A DNA stretch of 64,000 nucleotides from Mycobacterium ostraviense. GTDB lineage: Bacteria > Actinomycetota > Actinomycetes > Mycobacteriales > Mycobacteriaceae. The translations under genes and the position numbers were made by a program. The notes beneath the pieces were generated by a model, which saw nothing but the letters and a program-made list of their open reading frames with translations, was not told the origin of the DNA and did no database searches. This document shows, in pieces, positions 1-9,538 of this stretch (the stretch's first letter is position 1; each line of letters opens with the position of its first letter). The stretch covers positions 5,644,904-5,708,903 of the forward strand of contig NZ_NKRE01000001.1 in the NCBI RefSeq assembly GCF_002705925.1. Direction: 5' to 3'.

Positions 1-178
1 GCTTGCCCAGCGCCAGGTCGATCTTGGCGATCTGGGCCTCTTCCAGGGTCATGTCGTCGCGCTCGAAGTAGGCGCAGCTGTAGGTCTGGGTCGGGTCCAG
101 GAACAGCCGGAAGAAATCATCGGACAAGTCGTAGTGCGCCTGCACCTTGTCGAAATGCGGCCTCAGCTTCTGAGCCAT
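1..178 (-). CDS. Cyclopropane mycolic acid synthase family methyltransferase (N-terminal part, runs off window)
   Basis: The first 59 residues are visible, starting MAQKLRPHFDKVQAHYDLS and continuing with DDFFRLFLDPTQTYSCAYFE. This is the N-terminus of the CmaA1/PcaA/MmaA family, SAM-dependent methyltransferases that cyclopropanate or methylate mycolic acid chains of the mycobacterial cell envelope. The YSCAYFERDDMTLEEAQ stretch is the conserved family block. The ATG at 178 to 176 is the only plausible start, because the conserved HFDKVQAHYDLSDDFF block follows about eight residues later. The SAM-binding glycine motif lies beyond the window edge. The paralogues are too similar at this end to name which one it is. 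Confidence 0.9.
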   Translation of the reverse strand, partial: MAQKLRPHFDKVQAHYDLSDDFFRLFLDPTQTYSCAYFERDDMTLEEAQIAKIDLALGK

Positions 179-409
179 GATCGTGTGCCTTTCTGGCCCC
201 CCTGAGGCCCCCGCGGGTGGCATGCACCGGTCTGCAGCATTCTCCCCGTGCTGTCCATCAAACCAGCCGGCGGGCCCTCCGCCCGTTCGTACCCCACCCG
301 TCGGGTGCACCAGACCGGGGCCGGGGCGCAAGGAGGGGTGGACTCCCGGTGTGGTTGGCTGGACTTTCGCGACAAGTAATCGGGCGCGCCTGTGGACCGA
401 GGACAACGC

Positions 410-885
410 ATGAACATGAATCCAGAGCGGTTTGTCGTCAGCCGCATCATCGCCGCGACTCCGGCGGAGGTATTCGCAGTTCTGGTCCAGCCGTCACGCC
501 ATCGGGACACCGAGCCCGGCGATTGGGTCCGCGACGCGATAGACGCCGCACCGATCACCGGCAGCGGTCAGGTCTTCGCGATGAATATGTACCTGACTGA
601 AGCCGGTGGCGACTACGTCACCTACAACTTGGTCAATGTCTTCGACCGGGACCGCGCCATCGGCTGGATGCCGGGCCAGCTCGACACCGCGGGAAACCAC
701 GTTGCCGGCGGTTGGTGGTGGCGTTACGACCTGGTCCCCAGCGGGGAGCACACCGACGTCACTCTCACCTACGACTGGAGTGCCACTCCGCAGAGTTTTC
801 GCGACCAGGTCGGCGGGATGCCTCCGTTTCGGAGGCCTACCTGGCCGCGTTGCTACAGACGCTGGAGCGCTTGGTCACCGGTTGA
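410..885 (+). CDS. SRPBCC-family (polyketide cyclase-like) protein, apparent 1-base frameshift near 830
   Basis: The protein begins MNMNPERFVVSRIIAATPAE, the usual opening of mycobacterial SRPBCC (START-like) proteins, which bind hydrophobic ligands; the ligand is unknown. The frame is good up to GMPPF (codons 821 to 829), then continues with unlikely sequence to a stop at 1045. One base further on, from 832, the frame reads EAYLAALLQTLERLVTG and stops at 883 to 885, which is the expected C-terminal helix. A base seems to be missing at about 830, where CCG GAG is expected. A 14-bp hairpin overlaps the 885 stop, which supports this as the real gene end. The ATG at 410 is preferred over the upstream in-frame GTG at 392. 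Confidence 0.7.
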
Positions 886-911
886 GCCGCGATCCACGAT
901 CGCGGCTCAAC
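881..911 (+). terminator. Perfect 14-bp hairpin at the end of the SRPBCC gene
   Basis: GTTGAGCCGCGATC (881 to 894) pairs perfectly with GATCGCGGCTCAAC (898 to 911) across a 3-base loop. It contains the TGA at 883 to 885. No T-tract follows, which is common for mycobacterial terminators. Its position argues that translation normally ends at 885 and not at 1045. Confidence 0.6.
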
Positions 912-1040
912 TGCTTGTGCCGCAAGGCTATTGGGCTCATGAGCCGATGAGTCGAGGCGAACGACGCTCGGTGGTCCGACCGGTCACAGCCGACGAAGAT
1001 GATCCCCGACGGATTCGCCAAATCCCACCCGCCCAGAAGT

Positions 1041-1077
1041 CTTGACTGATTCAAGATAAGGCGTCATAGTGGCGAAG
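1041..1077 (+). promoter_or_regulatory. furA promoter/FurA operator, predicted leaderless start
   Basis: TTGACT (1042 to 1047) and CATAGT (1065 to 1070) are separated by 17 bases, a good sigma-A-type arrangement. Transcription would start about 7 bases later, on the GTG at 1077, so the mRNA would be leaderless. CTTGA (1041 to 1045) and TCAAG (1051 to 1055) form an inverted repeat over the -35 region. In other mycobacteria FurA binds an AT-rich site here and represses its own operon; the operator call is by that analogy. Confidence 0.7.
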
Positions 1078-1529
1078 TGGCGTCAACGGCGCACTACACA
1101 CAAAAGCTGCGAATGGCCGATCTGCGTGTCACCCGGCCGCGGCTTGCGGTACTCGAAGCCGTAGACGCCAACCCACACGCCGACACCGAGACCATCTTCT
1201 CGGCGGTTCGGACCGGCCTGCCCGAGGTTTCCCGCCAGGCGGTGTACGACGTGCTCAATGCGCTCACCTCGGTAGGCCTGATCCGTCGGATCCAGCCGTC
1301 GGGTTCGGTCGCCCGCTACGAATCGCGGGTGGGCGACAACCACCACCATGTCGTCTGCCGCTCGTGCGGGGTCATCGCCGATATCGACTGTGCGGTCGGG
1401 GATGCGCCGTGCCTGACTCCCGCGGACGACGGCAACGTTCTTGATGGCTTCGTTCTCGACGAGGCCGAAGTCATCTACTGGGGCTTGTGCCCCGACTGCT
1501 CGACCGCAGTACCTCGATCACAGCCGTGA
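1077..1529 (+). CDS. furA: Ferric uptake regulator-family repressor FurA
   Basis: This 150-residue protein is a Fur-family metal-dependent repressor. It has an N-terminal winged helix (VTRPRLAVLEAVDANPHAD, then VSRQAVYDVLNAL as recognition helix) and a C-terminal dimerisation and metal domain with DNHHHVVCRSCG and a second CPDC pair near the end. In mycobacteria FurA represses its own operon with katG and releases it under oxidative stress. The gene precedes katG with a 35-base gap, on the same strand. The GTG at 1077 is chosen because it coincides with the predicted transcription start and matches the N-terminal length of known FurA proteins. Confidence 0.93.
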   Translation: MASTAHYTQKLRMADLRVTRPRLAVLEAVDANPHADTETIFSAVRTGLPEVSRQAVYDVLNALTSVGLIRRIQPSGSVARYESRVGDNHHHVVCRSCGVIADIDCAVGDAPCLTPADDGNVLDGFVLDEAEVIYWGLCPDCSTAVPRSQP

Positions 1530-1564
1530 TCGCAGCCCGTTTCACCACACCCGGAAGGAATGCT

Positions 1565-3805
<2,241 letters not shown>

Positions 3806-3823
3806 TCCGCCGGCGTGACCGAG

Positions 3824-3863
3824 CGACACCCCGCGAGCCGCCGGTTCGCGGGGTGTCGTTTTT
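3824..3863 (+). terminator. Rho-independent terminator after katG
   Basis: CGACACCCCGCGA (3824 to 3836) pairs perfectly with TCGCGGGGTGTCG (3846 to 3858) across a 9-base loop, and TTTTT (3859 to 3863) follows directly. The katG stop is at 3805, and the next gene ends convergently at 3866. Confidence 0.92.
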
Positions 3864-3865
3864 GC

Positions 3866-4610
3866 TCAACCTGAGGCGGCAGTGACGACGATCGAATCCC
3901 CCCCGGTATGCCAGGCCGTCGTGAACGTGGTGACGGCGACCTGCTCGTCGGCGTGGTCGGCGCCGGGGTCGTTGAGGTGGACGATCTCGTTGTTGGTGTC
4001 GATCGCGGTGACGACGAGGAAGTGGTCGGCCGTGCTGCGCTGATCGTTGCTGTTCCAGATGACCGCGGAATTGACCCAGGCGATGATCTTGCGGTTATCG
4101 GTGAGGTACTGCTGCAGGGCGGGCAGCCCGGTCTGATCGGGGTGCGTGGTATCGGTCATCACGGATGCGATGCCGTAGTTCGCGCCCCAGCTCGATGCCC
4201 CCGGTGCCGTTGGCGTGGCTCGGGTAGTTGGCGGGAGCATAGATCGGCCCCGGGTTGGTCTGCGACGGGGTGCTTTCCGCCAGCGCGATCATCTCTTGCT
4301 CGGTCGGCGCGTGCCCAGTGATTTGACCGACCACATCGGCCACCGAAACCAGCCCGCAGTTGTCCTCGAGTGACTGCGGCTGCCAGCTCCTGGCGGCCGC
4401 CACCGGGTCGCCGTACATGCCGGCGACGGTGGTCGGGGACGCCGTTACCGGGAAATTGCTGGACGTGGCGCCGGCGGTGACCGTCGACAGCGTCGTAGAC
4501 GGCTCCGGCGGCGCAGGGTGGCCACAGGCCGAGGCGATGGAAATACCGGCCACGACGAACGCGGCTCGCACCGCATTGCGTGTGGCGGCTGCGATCCGGA
4601 CGTCGGGCAC
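3866..4610 (-). pseudogene. Secreted C39-like peptidase/lipoprotein, frameshifted near 4187
   Basis: From the GTG at 4610 the protein has a signal peptide ending in a possible lipobox (IASAC, then GHPAPPEPS), a Ser/Thr-rich linker, and LEDNCGLVSVADVVGQ with the cysteine of a peptidase-C39-like fold. The frame is right up to NGTGGIEL. The rest of the domain (GANYGIASVMTD, STADHFLVVTAID with a histidine, VHLNDPG with Asn/Asp) lies in another frame that ends at 3866. The junction is CCCC at 4185 to 4188 on the plus strand, where CCC would restore the frame. It is either a sequencing error or an inactivating insertion. Related proteins are common in mycobacteria; their substrate is unknown. Confidence 0.65.
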
Positions 4611-4648
4611 GGTGCTGATTATCGATCAAAGTCGTGCTGCCCGAAGAC

Positions 4649-5663
4649 CTACTTCGTGCCCTCGATGAGCCCTTCGCTCTGAAGCCAGTCTTCGACACGG
4701 ACCATCCCCTCGTCGATCGAAAGCCGCGGTTGGTAGCCGAGCATTTTCTGCGCCTTTTCGATCGAGTAGGTACCTGGACGGTTGAGCAACCACATGGTGC
4801 CGGCCGAGAGGTCGGTCTTGTGCCCCAGGCGGCGTAGCAGCGAGCCGAGGAGTTCGGCTGCGGGCGCGGCCGCCCTGATCGGTATGGTGCGGATCGTGCC
4901 GGCGCTCATCGCTGCCATCCGTCCGAAGAAGTCGGCGCAGCGGACGCCGAGGCCGTCAGTGATGTTGAACACCTGGCCGACGGCGTCGTCGGACGAAACG
5001 GCGAGCACCATGCCGTCGACGAAGTTGTCGATGTACACCGCCTGAGAAGATGCCGTTGCCGCCGTTGGGCAGAGGAAAGCCGGTCTTCTTGCGCATCTCG
5101 GCGATCGGCGAACGGACCCAGACCGAGCCGGGGCCCCACACGTCGCCGGGCCGGATCACGGTGACATCGATCTCCCTGGCGGCGTGTGCGGCCAGGACGA
5201 CGGCCTCGGAGTTCACCTTGGTGTTGGTGTAGACGTCACCGTTGACGTGAACGGGGTACGTCTCGTCGATATCGTCGGGGAAGTCGAAGCCATAGGCGGC
5301 CACCGAGGAAAAGTGCACAAACCGGCGGACCCCGGCGTCGATCGCCGCGCGCAGTACCCGACTGGTGCCCAGGACGTTGACGCGCCAGGCCTGCTCCAAG
5401 GGAAACGACGCGCCCAGCAACGCCGCGGTGTGGATCACGGTGTCCACACCGGCCAGCGACGCTGCCCAGACCTCCGGGCGCGTGATGTCGCCGGCCACCA
5501 CGTTGCCGGCCGGATCGGCGGCCAGATCGACACCGCCGACTTCGGCGCCCAGGGCGCGAAACCGTTCGGCCATGGCGCGGCCGATGAAGCCGTTGGCTCC
5601 GGTGATGAAGATCTTGCGCCGCTGCAGCGAGGGCACGGGGCGGTTGATTTCGGTGTCGTTCAT
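4649..5663 (-). pseudogene. NAD-dependent epimerase/dehydratase (3-beta-HSD type), frameshifted near 5041
   Basis: The N-terminal part (from the ATG at 5663) carries the Rossmann motif GANGFIGR, the SSVAAYG strand and the active-site YTNTK (YxxxK), as in extended short-chain dehydrogenases acting on sterols or sugar nucleotides. The frame is lost after NGGNGIFS. The expected continuation, VYIDNFVDGMVLAVSS to LIEGTK, is in another frame ending at 4649. Removing one base in the CCGCCTG stretch (5038 to 5044) restores a protein of about 337 residues. A tandem operator matching the one before the cupin gene lies about 60 bases upstream, so the gene is probably controlled by the neighbouring AraC regulator. 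Confidence 0.7.
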
Positions 5664-5722
5664 CGAGATTCCATTTCGGTCCGGGGTCGTCGTCGGCTAC
5701 CAGCGTGCCCGCTCAATCGCCG

Positions 5723-5758
5723 GATGTATTGACAGCAGAGACCAATTTCTTGACTGTA
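5723..5758 (-). promoter_or_regulatory. Predicted AraC-type tandem operator upstream of the epimerase gene
   Basis: Read on the minus strand (toward the epimerase) the site is TACAGTCAAG, 10 bases, CTGCTGTCAATACATC. The same sequence with the same spacing occurs at 6821 to 6856 before the cupin gene. The two TGTCAA-like half-sites are 21 bases apart, two helical turns, as expected for an AraC-family protein. The site ends 59 bases before the start codon at 5663. Confidence 0.7.
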
Positions 5759-5779
5759 GAGGACGTCGTCGGGAGTGCT

Positions 5780-6814
5780 TCACCGCGTCAACGGGACGGT
5801 AGGTGGCACCTGGGCCTGTTGCCACTGCGCCCTCAGCGACGCCGGGCTGGCTCCGAACCAGCGTTGGCATGACCGGGAGAGCACACTTTGCTCCGCGTAC
5901 CCCAGTTGTCGGGCGAGATGGTTCAACGTCATATCGGTATCCCGCAAATAGCGTTCGGTGAGTTCGCGTCGCACGTCGTCGACGACGGCGTTGAAGGTCG
6001 TCCCCTCCGACGCGAGTCGGCGGCGTAATGCCTTGGGGTGCAACCGAAACTGGTCTGCGATCACCGGAACCGTTGCGGCACCCGTCGGTAGCAGCTGCCG
6101 GATGAGCTCCCGTGCCGACGACGATATCGTCCCCCGGTGCCGGCCGATGACGGTGTCGAGGTAGTCCAGCACCACGCGGTGCGCCATCTCGTCCCTCACC
6201 AGCGGCCGTTGCAGGTCATCGGTCGACACACTGAATCCTGCCCTGCTCGAGCCGAATTGGGGGGTACAGGAGAAATAGCGCAGATAGTCCTCGCGCGCCG
6301 TCAGTGGCTGATGGGGCAGGTGAACCACGGTGGGCGCATAGCCGGCGCCGAGCAGAAAACGTAGCACCCGCAGCATCACTCCCAGCGACAGTTCGGTGGT
6401 CTGCGGGTGTGCCGGCGGATGCGGAATCAGGATTTTGAATTCCAGGAATGACGCATTGGGGTCGAGCTCCGGGCTGAGGGTGGCAGAGATCGCGGGGCTG
6501 TAGGCGCCGAGATACTGCTCGAACGTCGCAAACGCCTCGGCCGCCGTTTTCGACGTGCGCCCGGCCACCCCGACCGGGCCGAGAATCTCGATGCCCTGAC
6601 GTTCGGCCAGCCGGCGGCCGAAGTCGGAGGTATGTGTCGCCGCCGCCGCGGACTCGATCGCGTGGATCAGCGCTGGATATGTGATGAATGCGTCGAAGCG
6701 GCCGATGTCGGACCGCCTGATTCCGGCGCGGGCGAGTAACGGCTCGGGATCGCCCCCGAGCTCGGTCACTAGCGCCGGATACCCGGTCATGCACGTGCCC
6801 CGGATCACCGACAT
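5780..6814 (-). CDS. AraC-family transcriptional regulator (arabinose-binding-like domain plus HTH)
   Basis: The 344-residue protein has an N-terminal Arabinose_bd-type domain (from ALVTELGGDPEPLLARAGI to about residue 210) and a C-terminal AraC double HTH (LNHLARQLGYAEQSVLSRSC and the QRWFGASPASLR signature). The open frame extends 24 codons further up, but that stretch translates the tandem operator itself, so the ATG at 6814 (MSVIRG) is chosen. It lies between the frameshifted epimerase gene and the divergent cupin gene, and near-identical 36-base sites precede both. It therefore probably controls both, and possibly itself, because its start codon is only 6 bases from one site. The effector is unknown. 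Confidence 0.9.
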   Translation of the reverse strand: MSVIRGTCMTGYPALVTELGGDPEPLLARAGIRRSDIGRFDAFITYPALIHAIESAAAATHTSDFGRRLAERQGIEILGPVGVAGRTSKTAAEAFATFEQYLGAYSPAISATLSPELDPNASFLEFKILIPHPPAHPQTTELSLGVMLRVLRFLLGAGYAPTVVHLPHQPLTAREDYLRYFSCTPQFGSSRAGFSVSTDDLQRPLVRDEMAHRVVLDYLDTVIGRHRGTISSSARELIRQLLPTGAATVPVIADQFRLHPKALRRRLASEGTTFNAVVDDVRRELTERYLRDTDMTLNHLARQLGYAEQSVLSRSCQRWFGASPASLRAQWQQAQVPPTVPLTR

Positions 6815-6820
6815 GTCCCT

Positions 6821-6856
6821 TACTGTCAAGCAACTGTCCGCTGCTGTCAATACATC
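6821..6856 (+). promoter_or_regulatory. Predicted AraC-type tandem operator between araC-like and cupin genes
   Basis: TACTGTCAAG (6821 to 6830), 10 bases, CTGCTGTCAATACATC (6841 to 6856). CTGTCAA occurs at 6823 to 6829 and 6844 to 6850, exactly 21 bases apart. It lies 62 bases before the cupin start and directly upstream of the araC start. Compared with the site at 5723 to 5758, it differs at only one position outside the 10-base spacer. Confidence 0.75.
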
Positions 6857-6918
6857 GGGCGTTGACCCGGGCAGGGTGGTGGTCACAGCCGATCCACAAA
6901 CCAGAAGGGAATCCCCTC

Positions 6919-7476
6919 ATGACTATGACCGCCCCCGCTCCGGCGACCACCGCCACCGGTGCACCGCTACCGCTGGTGGCCCTGCCCCAGGGTGAGCTGC
7001 TGACCGTCAACGCCAACGACATCCCGCTGGTGCGCAACGCCCTCGGTGAAGGTGTGCACTTCCGGCCACTGCGACTGGATATCGAAAACGGCGAGTGGGT
7101 GGTGCTGGCCACCTTCGCGCCCGGCGCACGCATCCCGCTGCACTATCACACGGGTGCGGTGGACGCCTGGACCATCAGCGGCTCCTGGCACTACCTGGAA
7201 TATGCCGACCAGCCGCAGACCGCGGGCTCCTACCTGTACGAGCCCGGGTCGTCGGTGCACACACTGAAGTGCCCCGAATCCAACGCCGGAGACACCGTCG
7301 TGCTGTTCCGGGTCGGCGGCGCCAACGTCAACTTCACCGACGACGGCCAGTTCCACTCCATCCTCGACGCGGCCCTCATCACCCACCTGACCGGGCAACT
7401 CGGCGAGGAACAACAGCTTGGTCCCATCGCCTACATCGGCGGCGGCGCGGCCGGCCGCACCGCCCAGGGGGCCTGA
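6919..7476 (+). CDS. Cupin dioxygenase, 2,4'-dihydroxyacetophenone dioxygenase-like
   Basis: This 185-residue single-domain cupin contains IPLHYHTGAVDAWTISGSWH (HxH-type metal ligands) and GSSVHTL (second cupin motif). The pattern resembles the 2,4'-dihydroxyacetophenone dioxygenase family, iron enzymes that split a C-C bond beside an aromatic ketone; the substrate here is not known. The ATG at 6919 follows AGAAGGGA by 8 bases. It is divergent from the AraC regulator and has that regulator's predicted tandem operator 62 bases upstream. The family assignment is moderately firm, and the reaction is inferred only from the family. Confidence 0.8.
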   Translation: MTMTAPAPATTATGAPLPLVALPQGELLTVNANDIPLVRNALGEGVHFRPLRLDIENGEWVVLATFAPGARIPLHYHTGAVDAWTISGSWHYLEYADQPQTAGSYLYEPGSSVHTLKCPESNAGDTVVLFRVGGANVNFTDDGQFHSILDAALITHLTGQLGEEQQLGPIAYIGGGAAGRTAQGA

Positions 7477-7619
7477 TGCGCGCGATTCGGCCGCGGGTTG
7501 CAGGCTCGCGGTCGCCGAAGTGGTGGCAGCTGCGGCCCATGCACGGATGCTTGAACCTCAACGGCGACAACGCGAAATGGATCTGCGACCGCTCCGTGGC
7601 CGCCTCCTGACACCGGTAG

Positions 7620-8282
7620 TCAGTTTCCGGCGAACCACGCGGTGGCCACCGCGCGAGGCTGCGGCGCCGGGAAATGGTCGGTGGGCATGCCCAGCTGCCC
7701 CACCTTGACCGTCCATACCGGCGCCGAGCGGTCGATGCAGGTTCCGGCGCCCTGGCTAGGAAGCCACAAGACCGCGAGGTTCGCGTCGGGGGCGCCACAT
7801 CCGTAGACGCCGACGTACCCGTCGTCACGGCCGCCCCAGGCGCCGCCGTTGCGTAGCAGGCAACGGGTGCCGTCGTCGAGAAGCAGTGCGAACGGATCGG
7901 GTGTCGCGATCGGCCGCACCCGCGGGAGCGGGCCGCCGTAGGTCGCCCGATGCAGCCGCTTGTCCCACGGATTATCAACGCACAGAAGCGATTCCGGCGT
8001 CGATGGCCAGCAGGTTCCGGCATCGGCCGCGCTCGGCGAGCAATAGTAGATGTTGTCCGCCACCGCCGACGGCGACGCTGTCGTGCAGCTATCGACGGCA
8101 GTGACGTTGCCCTGCGCGGGGGCCTCGCGGTACCCATTGATCGGCTGGCCATCGGATCCGACCGCCACCGCGGTGATCACCTGCGTGGGTGCGGGATCGG
8201 CAAGGGCCGATCCGCAGACGGAAACGACCGCGCAGGCAAGCATCGCGATCGGGGTCGCGACGGCTCGAAAGACGAAGTCCAC
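7620..8282 (-). CDS. Secreted hypothetical protein with Cys-rich domain
   Basis: From the GTG at 8282 the product (220 aa) has a clear Sec signal peptide (VDFVFRAVATPIAMLACAVV to SALA-DPAP). A mature domain follows with paired cysteines (DSCTTAS, YYCSPSA, GTCWPS, LLCVDN, TRCLLRN, YGCGAP, GTCIDRS) that suggest disulfides. The longer open frame upstream has no signal peptide and unlikely composition, so it was cut. I do not recognise the family. It lies 68 bases downstream of the P450 gene on the same strand and may be co-transcribed with that operon; it ends convergently with the cupin gene. Confidence 0.7.
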   Translation of the reverse strand: MDFVFRAVATPIAMLACAVVSVCGSALADPAPTQVITAVAVGSDGQPINGYREAPAQGNVTAVDSCTTASPSAVADNIYYCSPSAADAGTCWPSTPESLLCVDNPWDKRLHRATYGGPLPRVRPIATPDPFALLLDDGTRCLLRNGGAWGGRDDGYVGVYGCGAPDANLAVLWLPSQGAGTCIDRSAPVWTVKVGQLGMPTDHFPAPQPRAVATAWFAGN

Positions 8283-8350
8283 GAGCCTAACTCTGCTCCA
8301 CCGCAGGCCAGCTTTCAAAGGAGCAATCCGGTTTGTTGAAGAGCCGAAGC

Positions 8351-9538
8351 TCAGTCCCGCACCCCGTCGACGGTGACAACCAGGTGGCGCGGCCCGCGCA
8401 GCAGAGGATTCCTGCGGTACGGGGGCGGATCGGCGACCAGCCGCGGTGATTCCAGCCGACCTACCAGTGCGGTCAACGCGATCTGTGTCTCGAGCCGAGC
8501 CATGGGAGCACCGAAGCACGCGTGAATGCCGTGTCCGAAACCGAGATGTTGATTGTCCGGGCGGTCGGGCACGAACAGGTCAGGGTCGGTGAAGCGTCGC
8601 GGATCGCGATTTCCGGCGGCAAGCAGGAGATTGACTCTCGCGCCCCGTGGGATCGTCACCCCGGTAACGGAGATGTCCGCCAGGGCCACCCGCGGCGTGA
8701 TTTGTGCGGGTGGCTCATACCGGAGCAGTTCCTCGACCAACGGGATGACCAAGTCCGGTTCGCGGCGCAGCCGCTCCATCACCTCGGGATGCCGCAGCAG
8801 GGTCAGCATCCCATTGGCGATCAGGTTGACGGTAGTTTCGTGGCCGCCGATGAGCAGCAGGACTCCCGTGTCCGCGATCTCGGTCATGCTCATCCGGCCG
8901 TCGGGGTCGTTGTCGGTGACCCACCGCGACAGCATGTTGTCGCCCGGCTGGCGGCGATAGGCCCCGGCGATTTCGGTGATGTATTCCCGCATTTCGGCGA
9001 TCGCTTGCTCGCCTCGCTGCCGCTGTTGGGGTGTCCCGAATTCGCCGTCGAGGAAGTCTTGCGTCCAGCACTGGAATCGGGGTTCGTCCTCGAGCGGCAC
9101 CCCGAGCATGTCGCAGATCATCGACACCGGCAGTGGATACGCCAGGTCCTCCACGATGTCTATCTGGCGACGGCCGCGACAGTCGTCGATGAGGCGCTGG
9201 ACCGTGTCGGCGAACTTGTCGCGCATGCCGTCGATCCATCCGGCCCGGTGCGGCGGACCGAAATGCCGCATCGCCATGCGGCGTAGCCGACCGTGCTCGG
9301 GCGGGTCGAGCGTGATGAAGCCCGGGATCAGATCTGGCTCGAGCTGGGCGCCCTTGGTCATGTCGGAGCTCATCCGCGGGTCGTGAAGCAAAGCCACGAT
9401 CTCCCGATGGGTGCTGACGACGTAGCTGCCATCCTCGTGCCGGGCCACCGGTGTCTGCCGCAACTGGGCGTACAGCGGATATGGGTTGGCACGGTTGGCG
9501 TAGTCGAGGACTTGTTGATATGCGGACCGACGCGTCAT
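8351..9538 (-). CDS. Cytochrome P450
   Basis: This 395-residue bacterial class I P450 has the I-helix oxygen-activation motif GGHETT (residues 231 to 236), the K-helix ExxR (E270 to R273), and the haem loop FGHGIHACFG with Cys341 as axial ligand. Its start codon overlaps the ferredoxin reductase stop by the ATGA arrangement (9535 to 9538), so translation is coupled. With the reductase and ferredoxin it forms a self-contained monooxygenase system. The three-gene arrangement resembles what I recall for M. marinum CYP147G1 (a fatty acid hydroxylase with Fdx3/FdR3), but the subfamily cannot be assigned without alignment. Confidence 0.93.
   Translation of the reverse strand: MTRRSAYQQVLDYANRANPYPLYAQLRQTPVARHEDGSYVVSTHREIVALLHDPRMSSDMTKGAQLEPDLIPGFITLDPPEHGRLRRMAMRHFGPPHRAGWIDGMRDKFADTVQRLIDDCRGRRQIDIVEDLAYPLPVSMICDMLGVPLEDEPRFQCWTQDFLDGEFGTPQQRQRGEQAIAEMREYITEIAGAYRRQPGDNMLSRWVTDNDPDGRMSMTEIADTGVLLLIGGHETTVNLIANGMLTLLRHPEVMERLRREPDLVIPLVEELLRYEPPAQITPRVALADISVTGVTIPRGARVNLLLAAGNRDPRRFTDPDLFVPDRPDNQHLGFGHGIHACFGAPMARLETQIALTALVGRLESPRLVADPPPYRRNPLLRGPRHLVVTVDGVRD

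Noticed and set aside
392..1045. 217-residue version of the SRPBCC protein
   Set aside because: The last 77 residues have no homology, and a terminator-like hairpin and the expected C-terminus in another frame end the gene at 885.
7476..7610. 44-codon frame whose ATG overlaps the cupin stop
   Set aside because: No family, no length conservation known and no independent support; it may be the intergenic stretch between convergent genes.
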